NCBI GenBank assembly: GCA_019636695.1
Contig: JAHBXD010000002.1
Span: 186,001 to 250,000, forward strand
DNA: 64,000 nucleotides
Source: Phycisphaeraceae bacterium
GTDB lineage: Bacteria > Planctomycetota > Phycisphaerae > Phycisphaerales > UBA1924
Reading direction: 5' to 3'
The notes under the pieces are model-generated. The model was not told the origin of the DNA. It saw nothing but the letters and a program-made list of their open reading frames with translations, and made no database searches. Position numbers and translations under genes: made by a program. This document shows positions 57,353 to 64,000 of the stretch, one piece after another; position 1 is the stretch's first letter; the number at the start of each line of letters is the position of its first letter.

Positions 57353-57739
57353 ATGGCCCGCGAATGGATTGAGGGGGCCGATGCTGATCTTCGGGCGGCC
57401 GAGCTCCTCCGCAGCCTGACGCCGCCCAGCCCCGGTATCGTGGCGTTTCACGCTCAGCAGGCGGTGGAAAAATCGCTGAAGGCGTATTTGGTGCTTCGAA
57501 GCATTCCATTTCCAAGAACTCATCAGATTGACTTACTTATGGAATTATGCGGCTCGGAAGTTTCGGAGAACCTAGAGACGACTCGCCTGCTGCGAATGAC
57601 CAAGTTCGCGGTCACGACGCGCTATCCCGGGGCAGGCCCTCGCGCGACCGCGGAGGAAGCCGACGATGCTTGCCAGATTGCTCGTGCCGCAGTTCAAGTG
57701 ATCGAGCTTCTGATCAGCCAAGAGCAGAAGGATTCGTGA
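57353..57739 (+). CDS. HEPN domain protein
   Basis: 128 residues, all helical. The HEPN core is visible as REWIEGADADLRAAELL, then VAFHAQQAVEKSLKAYLVL and FPRTHQIDLLMELCG, ending in AADDA-type helices. Family members paired with MNT proteins act as RNases or as substrate-binding partners. The R-x4-6-H RNase motif is not clearly present, so toxicity is uncertain. It directly follows the nucleotidyltransferase gene and is followed by the DedA gene with no spacer. Confidence 0.85.
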   Translation: MAREWIEGADADLRAAELLRSLTPPSPGIVAFHAQQAVEKSLKAYLVLRSIPFPRTHQIDLLMELCGSEVSENLETTRLLRMTKFAVTTRYPGAGPRATAEEADDACQIARAAVQVIELLISQEQKDS

Positions 57740-58570
57740 TTGCTCGACTTGCTCCACCAACTTCCTCAGTTCCTCGCCTTCGCCGAGGCCGCGGCGTCAG
57801 AGCCTTCGGCGCCGACGGGGATTCTGGATTTCTTTCTGCACCTGGACGCCTCGCTGGAGTGGGTGATCAACCAATGGGGTCCGTGGATCTATGCGATTCT
57901 GTTCGCCGTGATCTTCTGCGAAACGGGGCTGGTGATCACACCGTTCCTTCCGGGGGATTCGCTGCTGTTCACCGTGGGTGCGCTGTCGGCATCGGGGCAT
58001 CTGCACCTGTGGCTGATCGCTGGGCTGCTGCTTGCGGCGGCGATCCTGGGCGATGCGGTGAATTATTCAATCGGGAAGTTCATCGGCCCGCGTGTTTTCA
58101 CGATGGAGCAACCCAAGGGCTTCAAGGGCAAGGTCTTCAACCGCAAATATCTCGACAAGGCGCATTCCTTTTTCGAGAAGTACGGCGGGAAGGCGATCGT
58201 GCTGGCGCGATGGGTGCCGATCGTGCGGACGTTCGTGCCGTTCGTTGCGGGCGCGGGGTCGATGCGGTACCCGGCGTTTGCGTTCTACAACGTGACGGGG
58301 GCGATCATCTGGATCGGGGTGTGCATCGGCGCGGGCTATGCGTTCGGCAACATTCCCTGGGTCAAGAACAACTTCGAAATCATGGTTCTCGGGATCATCT
58401 TCGTTTCGCTGATCCCGATCGGGCTGGAAGTTCTGGGGGCCAGGCGGGAAGCCCGGCGGGCGAAGTTGAAGGTCATCGAGGCGATCACGCCCGACGCCCC
58501 GGGCGAGCCGGAGAACCCGTTGCCGGCAGATCCGCTGATGCAGGCGACCGCAGCGAAAGAGAGCGAGTGA
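57740..58570 (+). CDS. DedA-family membrane protein (VTT domain)
   Basis: 276 residues. Family blocks: FCETGLVITPFLPGDSLLFT, LGDAVNYSIGKFIGP, HSFFEKYGGKAIVLARWVPI and RTFVPFVAGAGSMRYPAFAF, with 5-6 membrane segments. DedA proteins are linked to undecaprenyl-phosphate or phospholipid flipping and envelope homeostasis. TTG start at 57740, immediately after the HEPN stop, with AAGGA 8 nt upstream; no ATG gives the full N-terminus. It is part of the chaperone-region cluster by position only. Confidence 0.9.
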   Translation: MLDLLHQLPQFLAFAEAAASEPSAPTGILDFFLHLDASLEWVINQWGPWIYAILFAVIFCETGLVITPFLPGDSLLFTVGALSASGHLHLWLIAGLLLAAAILGDAVNYSIGKFIGPRVFTMEQPKGFKGKVFNRKYLDKAHSFFEKYGGKAIVLARWVPIVRTFVPFVAGAGSMRYPAFAFYNVTGAIIWIGVCIGAGYAFGNIPWVKNNFEIMVLGIIFVSLIPIGLEVLGARREARRAKLKVIEAITPDAPGEPENPLPADPLMQATAAKESE

Positions 58571-58576
58571 GAACAA

Positions 58577-58595
58577 CACAGGCGGAACGCCTGTG
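58577..58595. repeat. Palindromic unit 1 upstream of groES
   Basis: CACAGGCG-GAA-CGCCTGTG, perfect 8-bp arms with 3-nt loop, followed by CCGC. REP-like in form. No T run, so not a classical terminator. Confidence 0.7.
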
Positions 58596-58623
58596 CCGCT
58601 GAAGTTAGGAATACAGGAACGAA

Positions 58624-58642
58624 CACGGCTCGGCGAGCCGTG
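58624..58642. repeat. Palindromic unit 2 upstream of groES
   Basis: CACGGCTC-GGC-GAGCCGTG, again 8-bp arms and a 3-nt loop, 28 nt after unit 1. The two share CAC/GTG ends and unit geometry, suggesting related mobile palindromes. Confidence 0.7.
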
Positions 58643-58672
58643 CCAGCAAGATTGAACAAAGGAGAATGATCC

Positions 58673-58963
58673 ATGGCCGTTAAGCCGCTTGAAGATCGCG
58701 TTCTGGTCAAGCCCATTGAAGCCGAGAGCAAGACCGCTTCGGGTCTTTATCTGCCCGAGTCGGCCAAGGAGAAACCCGTGCAGGGCAAGGTTGTCGCCAC
58801 AGGCCCCGGCAAGCGCCTGGAAAACGGCAAGCGCGCAGAGATGAGCGTGCGGACCGGCGACACCGTGGTCTACGGCAAGTACGCGGGCACCGAGGTTGAG
58901 ATCAAGGGCGAGAAGCACCTGATCATGCGCGAGACCGAACTGCTCGGCGTCCTCGCCGGGTAA
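58673..58963 (+). CDS. groES: Co-chaperonin GroES
   Basis: 96 residues: VKPLEDRVLVKPIEAESKTA, then GLYLPESAKEKPVQGKVVAT (mobile loop region and core), TGDTVVYGKYAGTEVEIKGE and MRETELLGVL. It caps GroEL. It has a strong AAAGGAG 8 nt before the ATG, nearly the same leader as groEL1. It lies between the DedA gene and a sulfotransferase gene rather than next to a groEL gene; groEL1 is 2.0 kb upstream and groEL2 1.1 kb downstream. Confidence 0.96.
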   Translation: MAVKPLEDRVLVKPIEAESKTASGLYLPESAKEKPVQGKVVATGPGKRLENGKRAEMSVRTGDTVVYGKYAGTEVEIKGEKHLIMRETELLGVLAG

Positions 58964-58982
58964 CCAGCCGGAGCACGCCCTC

Positions 58983-59957
58983 ATGCTGACGGAGCCCCTG
59001 ATGACCATGCCGACCCACGACGCAGGCGCCGAGCTGCGGAACCCCGCCGCGACGGGCACCGCTGCGCCGGCGGCAGCGGCATCGGGGGATTCGGGCTTGC
59101 AGGTGTTTTTTGTCAGGGGCCACGCGCGTTCGGGCACAAACTGGGTGGGGCGGCTGCTCAATCTGCATCCGCGCATCCGGTGCACGGGCGAGTGGCATCT
59201 GAACGCGCTGGTGCACGCGGCGGAGAACATCACTTCGCAGGGATTCATGATGTCGTCGCGTCCACCGTATCGGAAGATGATCCGCGACGGTGTGCGTTCG
59301 ATCGTGCGTGCGTGCCTGACCACGACCTGTGCAGACGACCCGCACGTTTCGCACGCCGGGGATCGCTCTCCCGCGCCGTTGGAGGAGATGGCGGAGGGAG
59401 GGCGATATTTCCTGGTCGTGCGAGACGGGCGGGACGTGCTGGTGAGTTTCACGTACCTCCAGCTTTCGGGCAGGGGTCGGCAGTTCCGGCAGGGGCCGTT
59501 TGCTGAGATCATGCGTCCGGCGATGGAGCGTTTTGCGGCCGACCCGTTTTTCTATGTGCACCACCCAGAGGAACTGCTTTCCGAAGAGCGGTGGGTGCGA
59601 TGGGCGGCTCGGCAATGGTCGGAGCGCGTGCTCGCGGATATGCACACGGCCGAGGGGTGGAATGCCGACTCGCCGCGGGTGCACGAGGTGCGTTACGAAT
59701 CGCTGCACGAAGATGTCGAGTCGCGTCGACGGGCGATGTATCGCTTTCTCGGGCTTGACCCCGACGAGGCGAGGCCGATCGAATCGGGCGAGGACACGCT
59801 TCCGGGATTAGGCACGGAGAACCCCGCGTCGTATCGGCGCAAGGGTGAAATCGGGGAATGGAAACGATATTTCACGCCGCAGGTCGCGGCGTGGTTCAAG
59901 GCCGAGGCGGGTGAAGCCCTCCACCGTCTCGGGTATGCATCGCAGGATGACTGGTGA
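58983..59957 (+). CDS. Sulfotransferase-family protein
   Basis: 324 residues. The PAPS 5'-phosphosulfate loop is VFFVRGHARSGTNWVGRLLN; the 3'-phosphate motif is LVVRDGRDVLVSFTYLQLS; the C-terminal KGEIGEWKRYFTP is the third PAPS-binding block. The family transfers sulfate from PAPS to carbohydrates or other hydroxyl acceptors. No signal peptide, so cytoplasmic. Start may be 58983 or the in-frame ATG at 59001, both with a GGAG nearby. It sits between groES and groEL2, an unexpected place, and no PAPS synthesis genes are in the window. Confidence 0.88.
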   Translation: MLTEPLMTMPTHDAGAELRNPAATGTAAPAAAASGDSGLQVFFVRGHARSGTNWVGRLLNLHPRIRCTGEWHLNALVHAAENITSQGFMMSSRPPYRKMIRDGVRSIVRACLTTTCADDPHVSHAGDRSPAPLEEMAEGGRYFLVVRDGRDVLVSFTYLQLSGRGRQFRQGPFAEIMRPAMERFAADPFFYVHHPEELLSEERWVRWAARQWSERVLADMHTAEGWNADSPRVHEVRYESLHEDVESRRRAMYRFLGLDPDEARPIESGEDTLPGLGTENPASYRRKGEIGEWKRYFTPQVAAWFKAEAGEALHRLGYASQDDW

Positions 59958-60049
59958 GGGACTGTGGGCCGGTGCGGTTGAACGACCGCTGCTTCCGGCA
60001 TTGCACACACGCTCCGGCGCTGGTCGCCGACAACGAGAGGAAATGAGTC

Positions 60050-61663
60050 ATGGCCACCAAGCAGATGATTTTCGGTTCCGAGGCCGCCGTGCAGATGAAG
60101 CGCGGGGTTGATCGCCTTGCCGACGCGGTGAAGTGCACGATGGGGCCGAGCGGCCGGCACGTGGTGATTGAGAAGTCGTACGGCTCGCCGCACATCACCA
60201 AGGACGGCGTGAGCGTCGCGAAGGAAGTGGAGTTGCCCGAGCCGTTCGAAAGCATGGGCGCCAAGATGGTGCATCAGGTCGCGAAGAAGACGGCCGACAA
60301 AGCGGGCGACGGGACGACAGCAGCGACCGTGCTGGCGCAGGCGATTTTCACCGAGGGGTTGAAAGTGATCGCGAGCGGCGCGAACGCTGTGGAGGTGCAG
60401 CGCGGCATCAACAAGGCCGCGGAAGCCGCGGGCGAGGCGATTGACGGGATGGCCGTGAAGTGCAAGGGGAAGGACGATTACAAGAAGATTGCGACGGTTT
60501 CGGCGAACCACGATTCGACGATCGGCGAGTTGATCGCCGAAGCGATCGCCAAGGTCGGTCCGGAAGGGGTGGTTGAGGTCGAGGAAGGCAAGAGCGCCAC
60601 GACGACCTTGGAGTATGTGGAGGGGATGCAGTTTGATAAGGGATATCTCTCACCCTACTTCATGACCGACCCCAAGACGGCCGAATGCGTGCTCGAAGAT
60701 GCGTACGTGCTGATCTACGAGAAGAAGATCAGCAATCTTCCTGACCTGCTTCCGCTGCTGAACAAGATCGCGACAAGCGGCAAGCCCGCCCTGCTGATCG
60801 CCGAAGAGGTCGAGAACGAGGCTCTGGCCGCGTTGGTCGTCAACCGTCTTCGGGGCGTGCTGAAGATCTGCGCTGTCAAGGCGCCGGGCTTCGGCGACCG
60901 CCGCAAGGCGATGCTCGGCGATATCGCGATTCTGACGGGTGGGCATTTCTTTGCTGAAGATCTCGGCCGGAGCCTGGACAGCATCGAGCTTTCGGAACTC
61001 GGGCGCGCCAAGAAGATCATCGTGACCAAGGATGACACAACGGTCATCGAGGGCGCGGGGAAGAAGGCCGACATTCAGGCTCGCGCGGCCCAGATCAAGG
61101 CTCAGCACGACAAGAGCACCAGCGATTATGACCGCGAGAAGCTGATGGAGCGTCACGCGAAACTGACCGGCGGCGTGGCGATCATCAACGTCGGCGGCGC
61201 GACCGAGGTCGCGATGAAGTCGACCAAGGATCTGGTGGAGGACGCGCTGCACGCGACGCGCGCCGCGGCAAAGGAGGGGTATGTTCCCGGCGGCGGCGTG
61301 GCGCTTCTGCGTGCCACGCAGGCCGTGCTCGAAGCCAAGCGCAAGGGCAAGAACGACGAGAAGTTCGGTTACGATATCGTCGCCAAGGCGATGGAGGCCT
61401 GCTGCTTCCAGATCGCCGAGAACGCCGGGTATGACGGTGACCTGGTGGTCGAGAAGGTGAAAGAGGCCAAGGGCGCTGTGGGCTTCAACGCGGCGACGGG
61501 TGAATACACCGATCTTGTGAAGGCGGGGATCATCGACCCGGCGCTGGTGGCCAAGACGGCCCTGACCAACGCGGCCAGCGTCGCAGGACTGATGCTGACG
61601 ACCAATGTTCTGGTGACCGACCTGAAGGAGGACAAGAAGGCCGAGGCAGGGGCCATTGCGTGA
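60050..61663 (+). CDS. groEL: Chaperonin GroEL, copy 2 (no GGM tail)
   Basis: 537 residues: [23 protein letters not shown]-site [54 protein letters not shown] and [16 protein letters not shown]. It ends [11 protein letters not shown] without the Gly-Gly-Met tail found in copy 1. Differences run throughout (for example KCTMGPSG versus KSTLGPRG), so this is an old paralog, not a recent copy. GAGAGGA precedes the ATG. Together with groES it may form the stress or substrate-specialised chaperonin; which copy is essential cannot be told. Confidence 0.96.
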   Translation: MATKQMIFGSEAAVQMKRGVDRLADAVKCTMGPSGRHVVIEKSYGSPHITKDGVSVAKEVELPEPFESMGAKMVHQVAKKTADKAGDGTTAATVLAQAIFTEGLKVIASGANAVEVQRGINKAAEAAGEAIDGMAVKCKGKDDYKKIATVSANHDSTIGELIAEAIAKVGPEGVVEVEEGKSATTTLEYVEGMQFDKGYLSPYFMTDPKTAECVLEDAYVLIYEKKISNLPDLLPLLNKIATSGKPALLIAEEVENEALAALVVNRLRGVLKICAVKAPGFGDRRKAMLGDIAILTGGHFFAEDLGRSLDSIELSELGRAKKIIVTKDDTTVIEGAGKKADIQARAAQIKAQHDKSTSDYDREKLMERHAKLTGGVAIINVGGATEVAMKSTKDLVEDALHATRAAAKEGYVPGGGVALLRATQAVLEAKRKGKNDEKFGYDIVAKAMEACCFQIAENAGYDGDLVVEKVKEAKGAVGFNAATGEYTDLVKAGIIDPALVAKTALTNAASVAGLMLTTNVLVTDLKEDKKAEAGAIA

Positions 61664-61921
61664 GCGGAAGCGCTTACTGCGAGACATGGAGAGCAGCAGT
61701 GGCGGGCGAAGCAGCGTGGATGAGCAGAGCACAGACTGGCCAGACACCCGCCAGGGAAACTGTGCTTGCTCGTGCTGCGGCTGCCACACCCGTTTGACGC
61801 CCTCGGCGCCTGATGAGGACGCCAACCGCCCTCGACCTTTCTGAGAGTGTTGCCCGCACGTTCTCAAGGAGAAACAAAGTCCTGTCCTCTATGCCTCCAT
61901 GTCTCTTGTGAATAAGCGCCC

Positions 61922-63073
61922 ATGCCCACCACCCGCGACTATTACGAGATTCTCGGCGTCGACAAAACCGTGGACGCGGAGGAAATCAAGCGCGCCTATC
62001 GCCGTCTGGCGATGAAGTATCACCCCGATCGCAACCCGGGTGATGCCGAAGCCGAAACCCGGTTCAAGGAAGCCGCCGAAGCCTATGAGGTGCTTTCCGA
62101 CCCGCAGAAGCGCCAGCGCTACGACCAGTTCGGACATGAGGGTGTGCGCGGGGGCGGAGCCGCCGCACACGACTTCTCGCGGATGCACGTTTCGGACATC
62201 TTCGAGATGTTCCAAGACATCTTCGGCGGGTCATTCGGAGGTCGAGGCGGAGGGCGTCGCGGTCGCGGCCCGGCGCGGGGGTATGACCTTGAAACCGAGG
62301 TATCGCTCACGCTGAAGGATGTCGCCCAAGGGTGCGAGCGCGATGTCGAGTTCACGCGCATGGATGTCTGCGAGAAGTGCACCGGCACGGGCGCGAAGCC
62401 CGGCAGTTTGCCCGAAACCTGCCGCACGTGCGGCGGTCACGGCAAGGTGCAGCAGGCGGGCCTTGGCGGGATGTTCCGCATGGTGACGACGTGCCCGACC
62501 TGCAAGGGTCGCGGCCAGACGATCAAGGATCACTGCGATGCGTGCCGCGGGTCGGGCCGAGTGGGCAAGAAACGAACGCTGAGCGTGCGTATTCCGCCGG
62601 GCATTCATGATGGTCAGGCGGTGCGTGTTCCGGGTGAGGGTGAGCCACCGCCGCCGGAGGTTTCGCCGGGCGGCGAGGGTGTTCGCGGAGACCTGCACGT
62701 TGTGGCGCGGGTGAAAGAGCATGAAATGTTCGCGCGAGACGGCGATCATCTGCTGCTGGAAATGCCGATCAGTTTCACGCAGGCAGCGCTCGGGGCCGAG
62801 GTTGACGTGCCGACGCTTGAGGGACAGACGACGCTGCGCCTGCCTCGAGCGACCCAGCACGCGAGCATTTTCAGGATTTCAGGCGAAGGCTTGCCGAACC
62901 TGCGTTCCGGACGGAAGGGGGATCTGATCATCGCGTGCAAGGTCGAGATTCCGAAGAAACTGACTTCCAAGCAGGAAAAACTGCTGCGGGAGTTTGCCGA
63001 GACCGAAGATGAGCGTGTGCTTCCGGAGAGCAAAGGCTTTCTGAGGCGGGTGAAGGAACTGCTGGGCGGGTGA
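61922..63073 (+). CDS. dnaJ: Chaperone DnaJ
   Basis: 383 residues, type I. J domain DYYEILGVDKTVDAEEIKRA with the HPD motif in KYHPDRNPGD, Gly-rich linker (GGSFGGRGGGRRGRG), four zinc repeats (CEKCTGTG, CRTCGGHG, CPTCKGRG, CDACRGSG), then the C-terminal substrate-binding domains (IPPGIHDGQAVRVPGEGEP). It stimulates DnaK and delivers substrates. No Shine-Dalgarno is evident before the ATG. grpE follows after ~60 nt; dnaK is not in the window. Confidence 0.96.
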   Translation: MPTTRDYYEILGVDKTVDAEEIKRAYRRLAMKYHPDRNPGDAEAETRFKEAAEAYEVLSDPQKRQRYDQFGHEGVRGGGAAAHDFSRMHVSDIFEMFQDIFGGSFGGRGGGRRGRGPARGYDLETEVSLTLKDVAQGCERDVEFTRMDVCEKCTGTGAKPGSLPETCRTCGGHGKVQQAGLGGMFRMVTTCPTCKGRGQTIKDHCDACRGSGRVGKKRTLSVRIPPGIHDGQAVRVPGEGEPPPPEVSPGGEGVRGDLHVVARVKEHEMFARDGDHLLLEMPISFTQAALGAEVDVPTLEGQTTLRLPRATQHASIFRISGEGLPNLRSGRKGDLIIACKVEIPKKLTSKQEKLLREFAETEDERVLPESKGFLRRVKELLGG

Positions 63074-63134
63074 TCGACGTTCGAGTGGAAGGGAGCGCAC
63101 GACGAGCATGCGGATCAGGCGAGGCAAAAGAGAT

Positions 63135-63716
63135 ATGAGTGATCCACAGGACAACCCCGAGACCGTTCACGACATCTCCGACGTGGGGGATGACTTCGCC
63201 GGAATGCCGACCGATCCGGAGGGCATAGCCCGGCTGATGGACGAACGCAACGCGCTTGCGGCAGAACGTGATGCGCTTGCGGCTGAGCGCGACCGGCTGT
63301 TGCGCCATTGCGCCGATTTTCAGAACCAGATGCTTCGCGCCCGCAAGGATGTCGACGAATCGCGCAGACAAGCCGTGACCGCGGTGAGCCGCGATGTGAT
63401 CGCCGCACTCGATCATTTTGACGTAGCCCTGACGCAGGACCTGTCTTCGGCGACGCCCCAATCGCTTCAGGACGGCATGAAAGTGATCCGGGCGGAGTTG
63501 ATCCGCGCGATGTCATTGCACGGCGTCGGCGTGATCGAGCCTGCGCCGGGGGATGAGTTCAACCCCGAACGCCACGAGGCAGTCATGCGTCAGCCCGCGA
63601 CCGAGTCGGTGAAGCCGGGGCATATTCTGGCCCTTTTTCAGGTCGGATATCAGTTGCACGACCGGGTGATCCGGCCTGCCAAGGTCGTTGTCGCCGATGC
63701 CCCGGCCGCGCCATGA
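63135..63716 (+). CDS. grpE: Nucleotide exchange factor GrpE
   Basis: About 193 residues. Acidic N-terminus, a long coiled coil (RNALAAERDALAAERDRLLR) and the GrpE core: HCADFQNQMLRARKDVDESR, IAALDHFDVALTQ, LIRAMSLHGVGVIEPAPGDE followed by FNPERHEAVM, then GYQLHDRVIRPAKVVVA. It releases ADP from DnaK. The ATG at 63135 is taken; an in-frame ATG at 63108 would add nine basic residues. It pairs with dnaJ upstream. Confidence 0.93.
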   Translation: MSDPQDNPETVHDISDVGDDFAGMPTDPEGIARLMDERNALAAERDALAAERDRLLRHCADFQNQMLRARKDVDESRRQAVTAVSRDVIAALDHFDVALTQDLSSATPQSLQDGMKVIRAELIRAMSLHGVGVIEPAPGDEFNPERHEAVMRQPATESVKPGHILALFQVGYQLHDRVIRPAKVVVADAPAAP

Positions 63717-63789
63717 GTTCGCGCCGACCGCCCGTTCGCCCGGGCTGGTGGTGTAGTTTTCCGCCTTTGTCGCCGATCGAGACCACGCC

Positions 63790-64000
63790 ATGCCGACATA
63801 CGACTATCGCTGCCAGGCCTGCGCCCACGAGTTTGAACTTTTCCAGTCGATGAAAGATGCACCGAAGCGCAAATGCCCTTCGTGCGGTCGTGCAGCGCTC
63901 GAGCGACTGATCGGCACGGGAGCAGCGGTGCTGTTCAAGGGGTCCGGCTTTTACGAGACCGACTATCGCTCGGAATCGTACAAGAAGGCTGCGGAGGCCG
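63790..64000 (+). CDS. FmdB-family zinc ribbon protein, partial (cut by window edge)
   Basis: The first 70 codons are present. MPTYDYRCQACAHEFELFQS and RKCPSCGRAALERLIGTGAA show the CxxC...CxxC zinc ribbon of FmdB-like small regulators, followed by LFKGSGFYETDYRSESYKK, a usual extension. Members are found near translation and chaperone genes; function is poorly known. The start ATG is 63790; the 3' end lies beyond the window. Confidence 0.9.
   Translation, partial: MPTYDYRCQACAHEFELFQSMKDAPKRKCPSCGRAALERLIGTGAAVLFKGSGFYETDYRSESYKKAAEA

Overview
The window is high-GC chromosomal DNA (roughly two thirds G+C) whose gene content points to a Planctomycetota bacterium, most likely of the class Phycisphaerae. 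The pointers are a secreted protease ending in two 'GC-type dockerin' repeats (SGSSDPNDPAYGVPDGQIDS type), two GroEL paralogs, FloA flotillin, ftsW-murG, a tricorn-like peptidase and several small proteins without recognisable families. No rRNA, tRNA, CRISPR array, prophage or insertion sequence was recognised.

Layout. 0-9 kb: end of a tricorn-like peptidase gene, prpB-like lyase, cysteine-desulfurase-like enzyme, glutamine-dependent asparagine synthetase, an undecaprenyl-phosphate sugar-phosphate transferase and an O-antigen-ligase-like membrane protein, i.e. central metabolism mixed with surface glycan genes. 9-14 kb: fusA, preceded by a structured leader candidate, then a secreted serine protease. 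14-18.3 kb: a four-gene minus-strand operon (NfeD/ClpP-like, unknown, GT2 glycosyltransferase, BshC-like). 18.6-24 kb: a small unknown gene, a TlpA-like thioredoxin protein, serA, floA and a type II toxin-antitoxin pair. 24-27 kb: an AT-rich island with an octamer repeat, a small gene with an apparently leaderless promoter, and a variant CTP synthase. 27-33.7 kb: a complete minus-strand arginine operon, argR-argC-argB-argF-argG-argH-argA(short GNAT type). 33.7-39.9 kb: ABC-2 exporter, a YdiJ-like FAD/FeS dehydrogenase and a small membrane protein. 40-46 kb: ugd and a three-gene signalling operon (HTH-receiver, HDOD-histidine kinase, pseudo-receiver-GAF). 46-51.4 kb: 2-hydroxyacid dehydrogenase, ftsW-murG and a two-gene unit ending in a diguanylate cyclase. 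51.5-54.7 kb: orphan DNA adenine methylase, lone nuoA, secreted alpha/beta hydrolase. 54.9-64 kb: a chaperone locus, groEL1 - MNT/HEPN pair - DedA - groES - sulfotransferase - groEL2 - dnaJ - grpE - FmdB-like (cut by the window end).

Two larger patterns stand out. First, the plus strand is C-rich up to about 26.4 kb and G-rich from about 27 kb onward, whichever strand is coding; this negative-to-positive switch is what a replication origin (or an inversion or assembly boundary) would give. Second, two promoters have the same compact form, TTGACA-N17-(A/C)ATACT with the start codon 6 nt after the -10 box, which implies leaderless mRNAs. Intergenic short tandem repeats with periods of 7 and 8 nt also occur, one of them inside the arginine operon.
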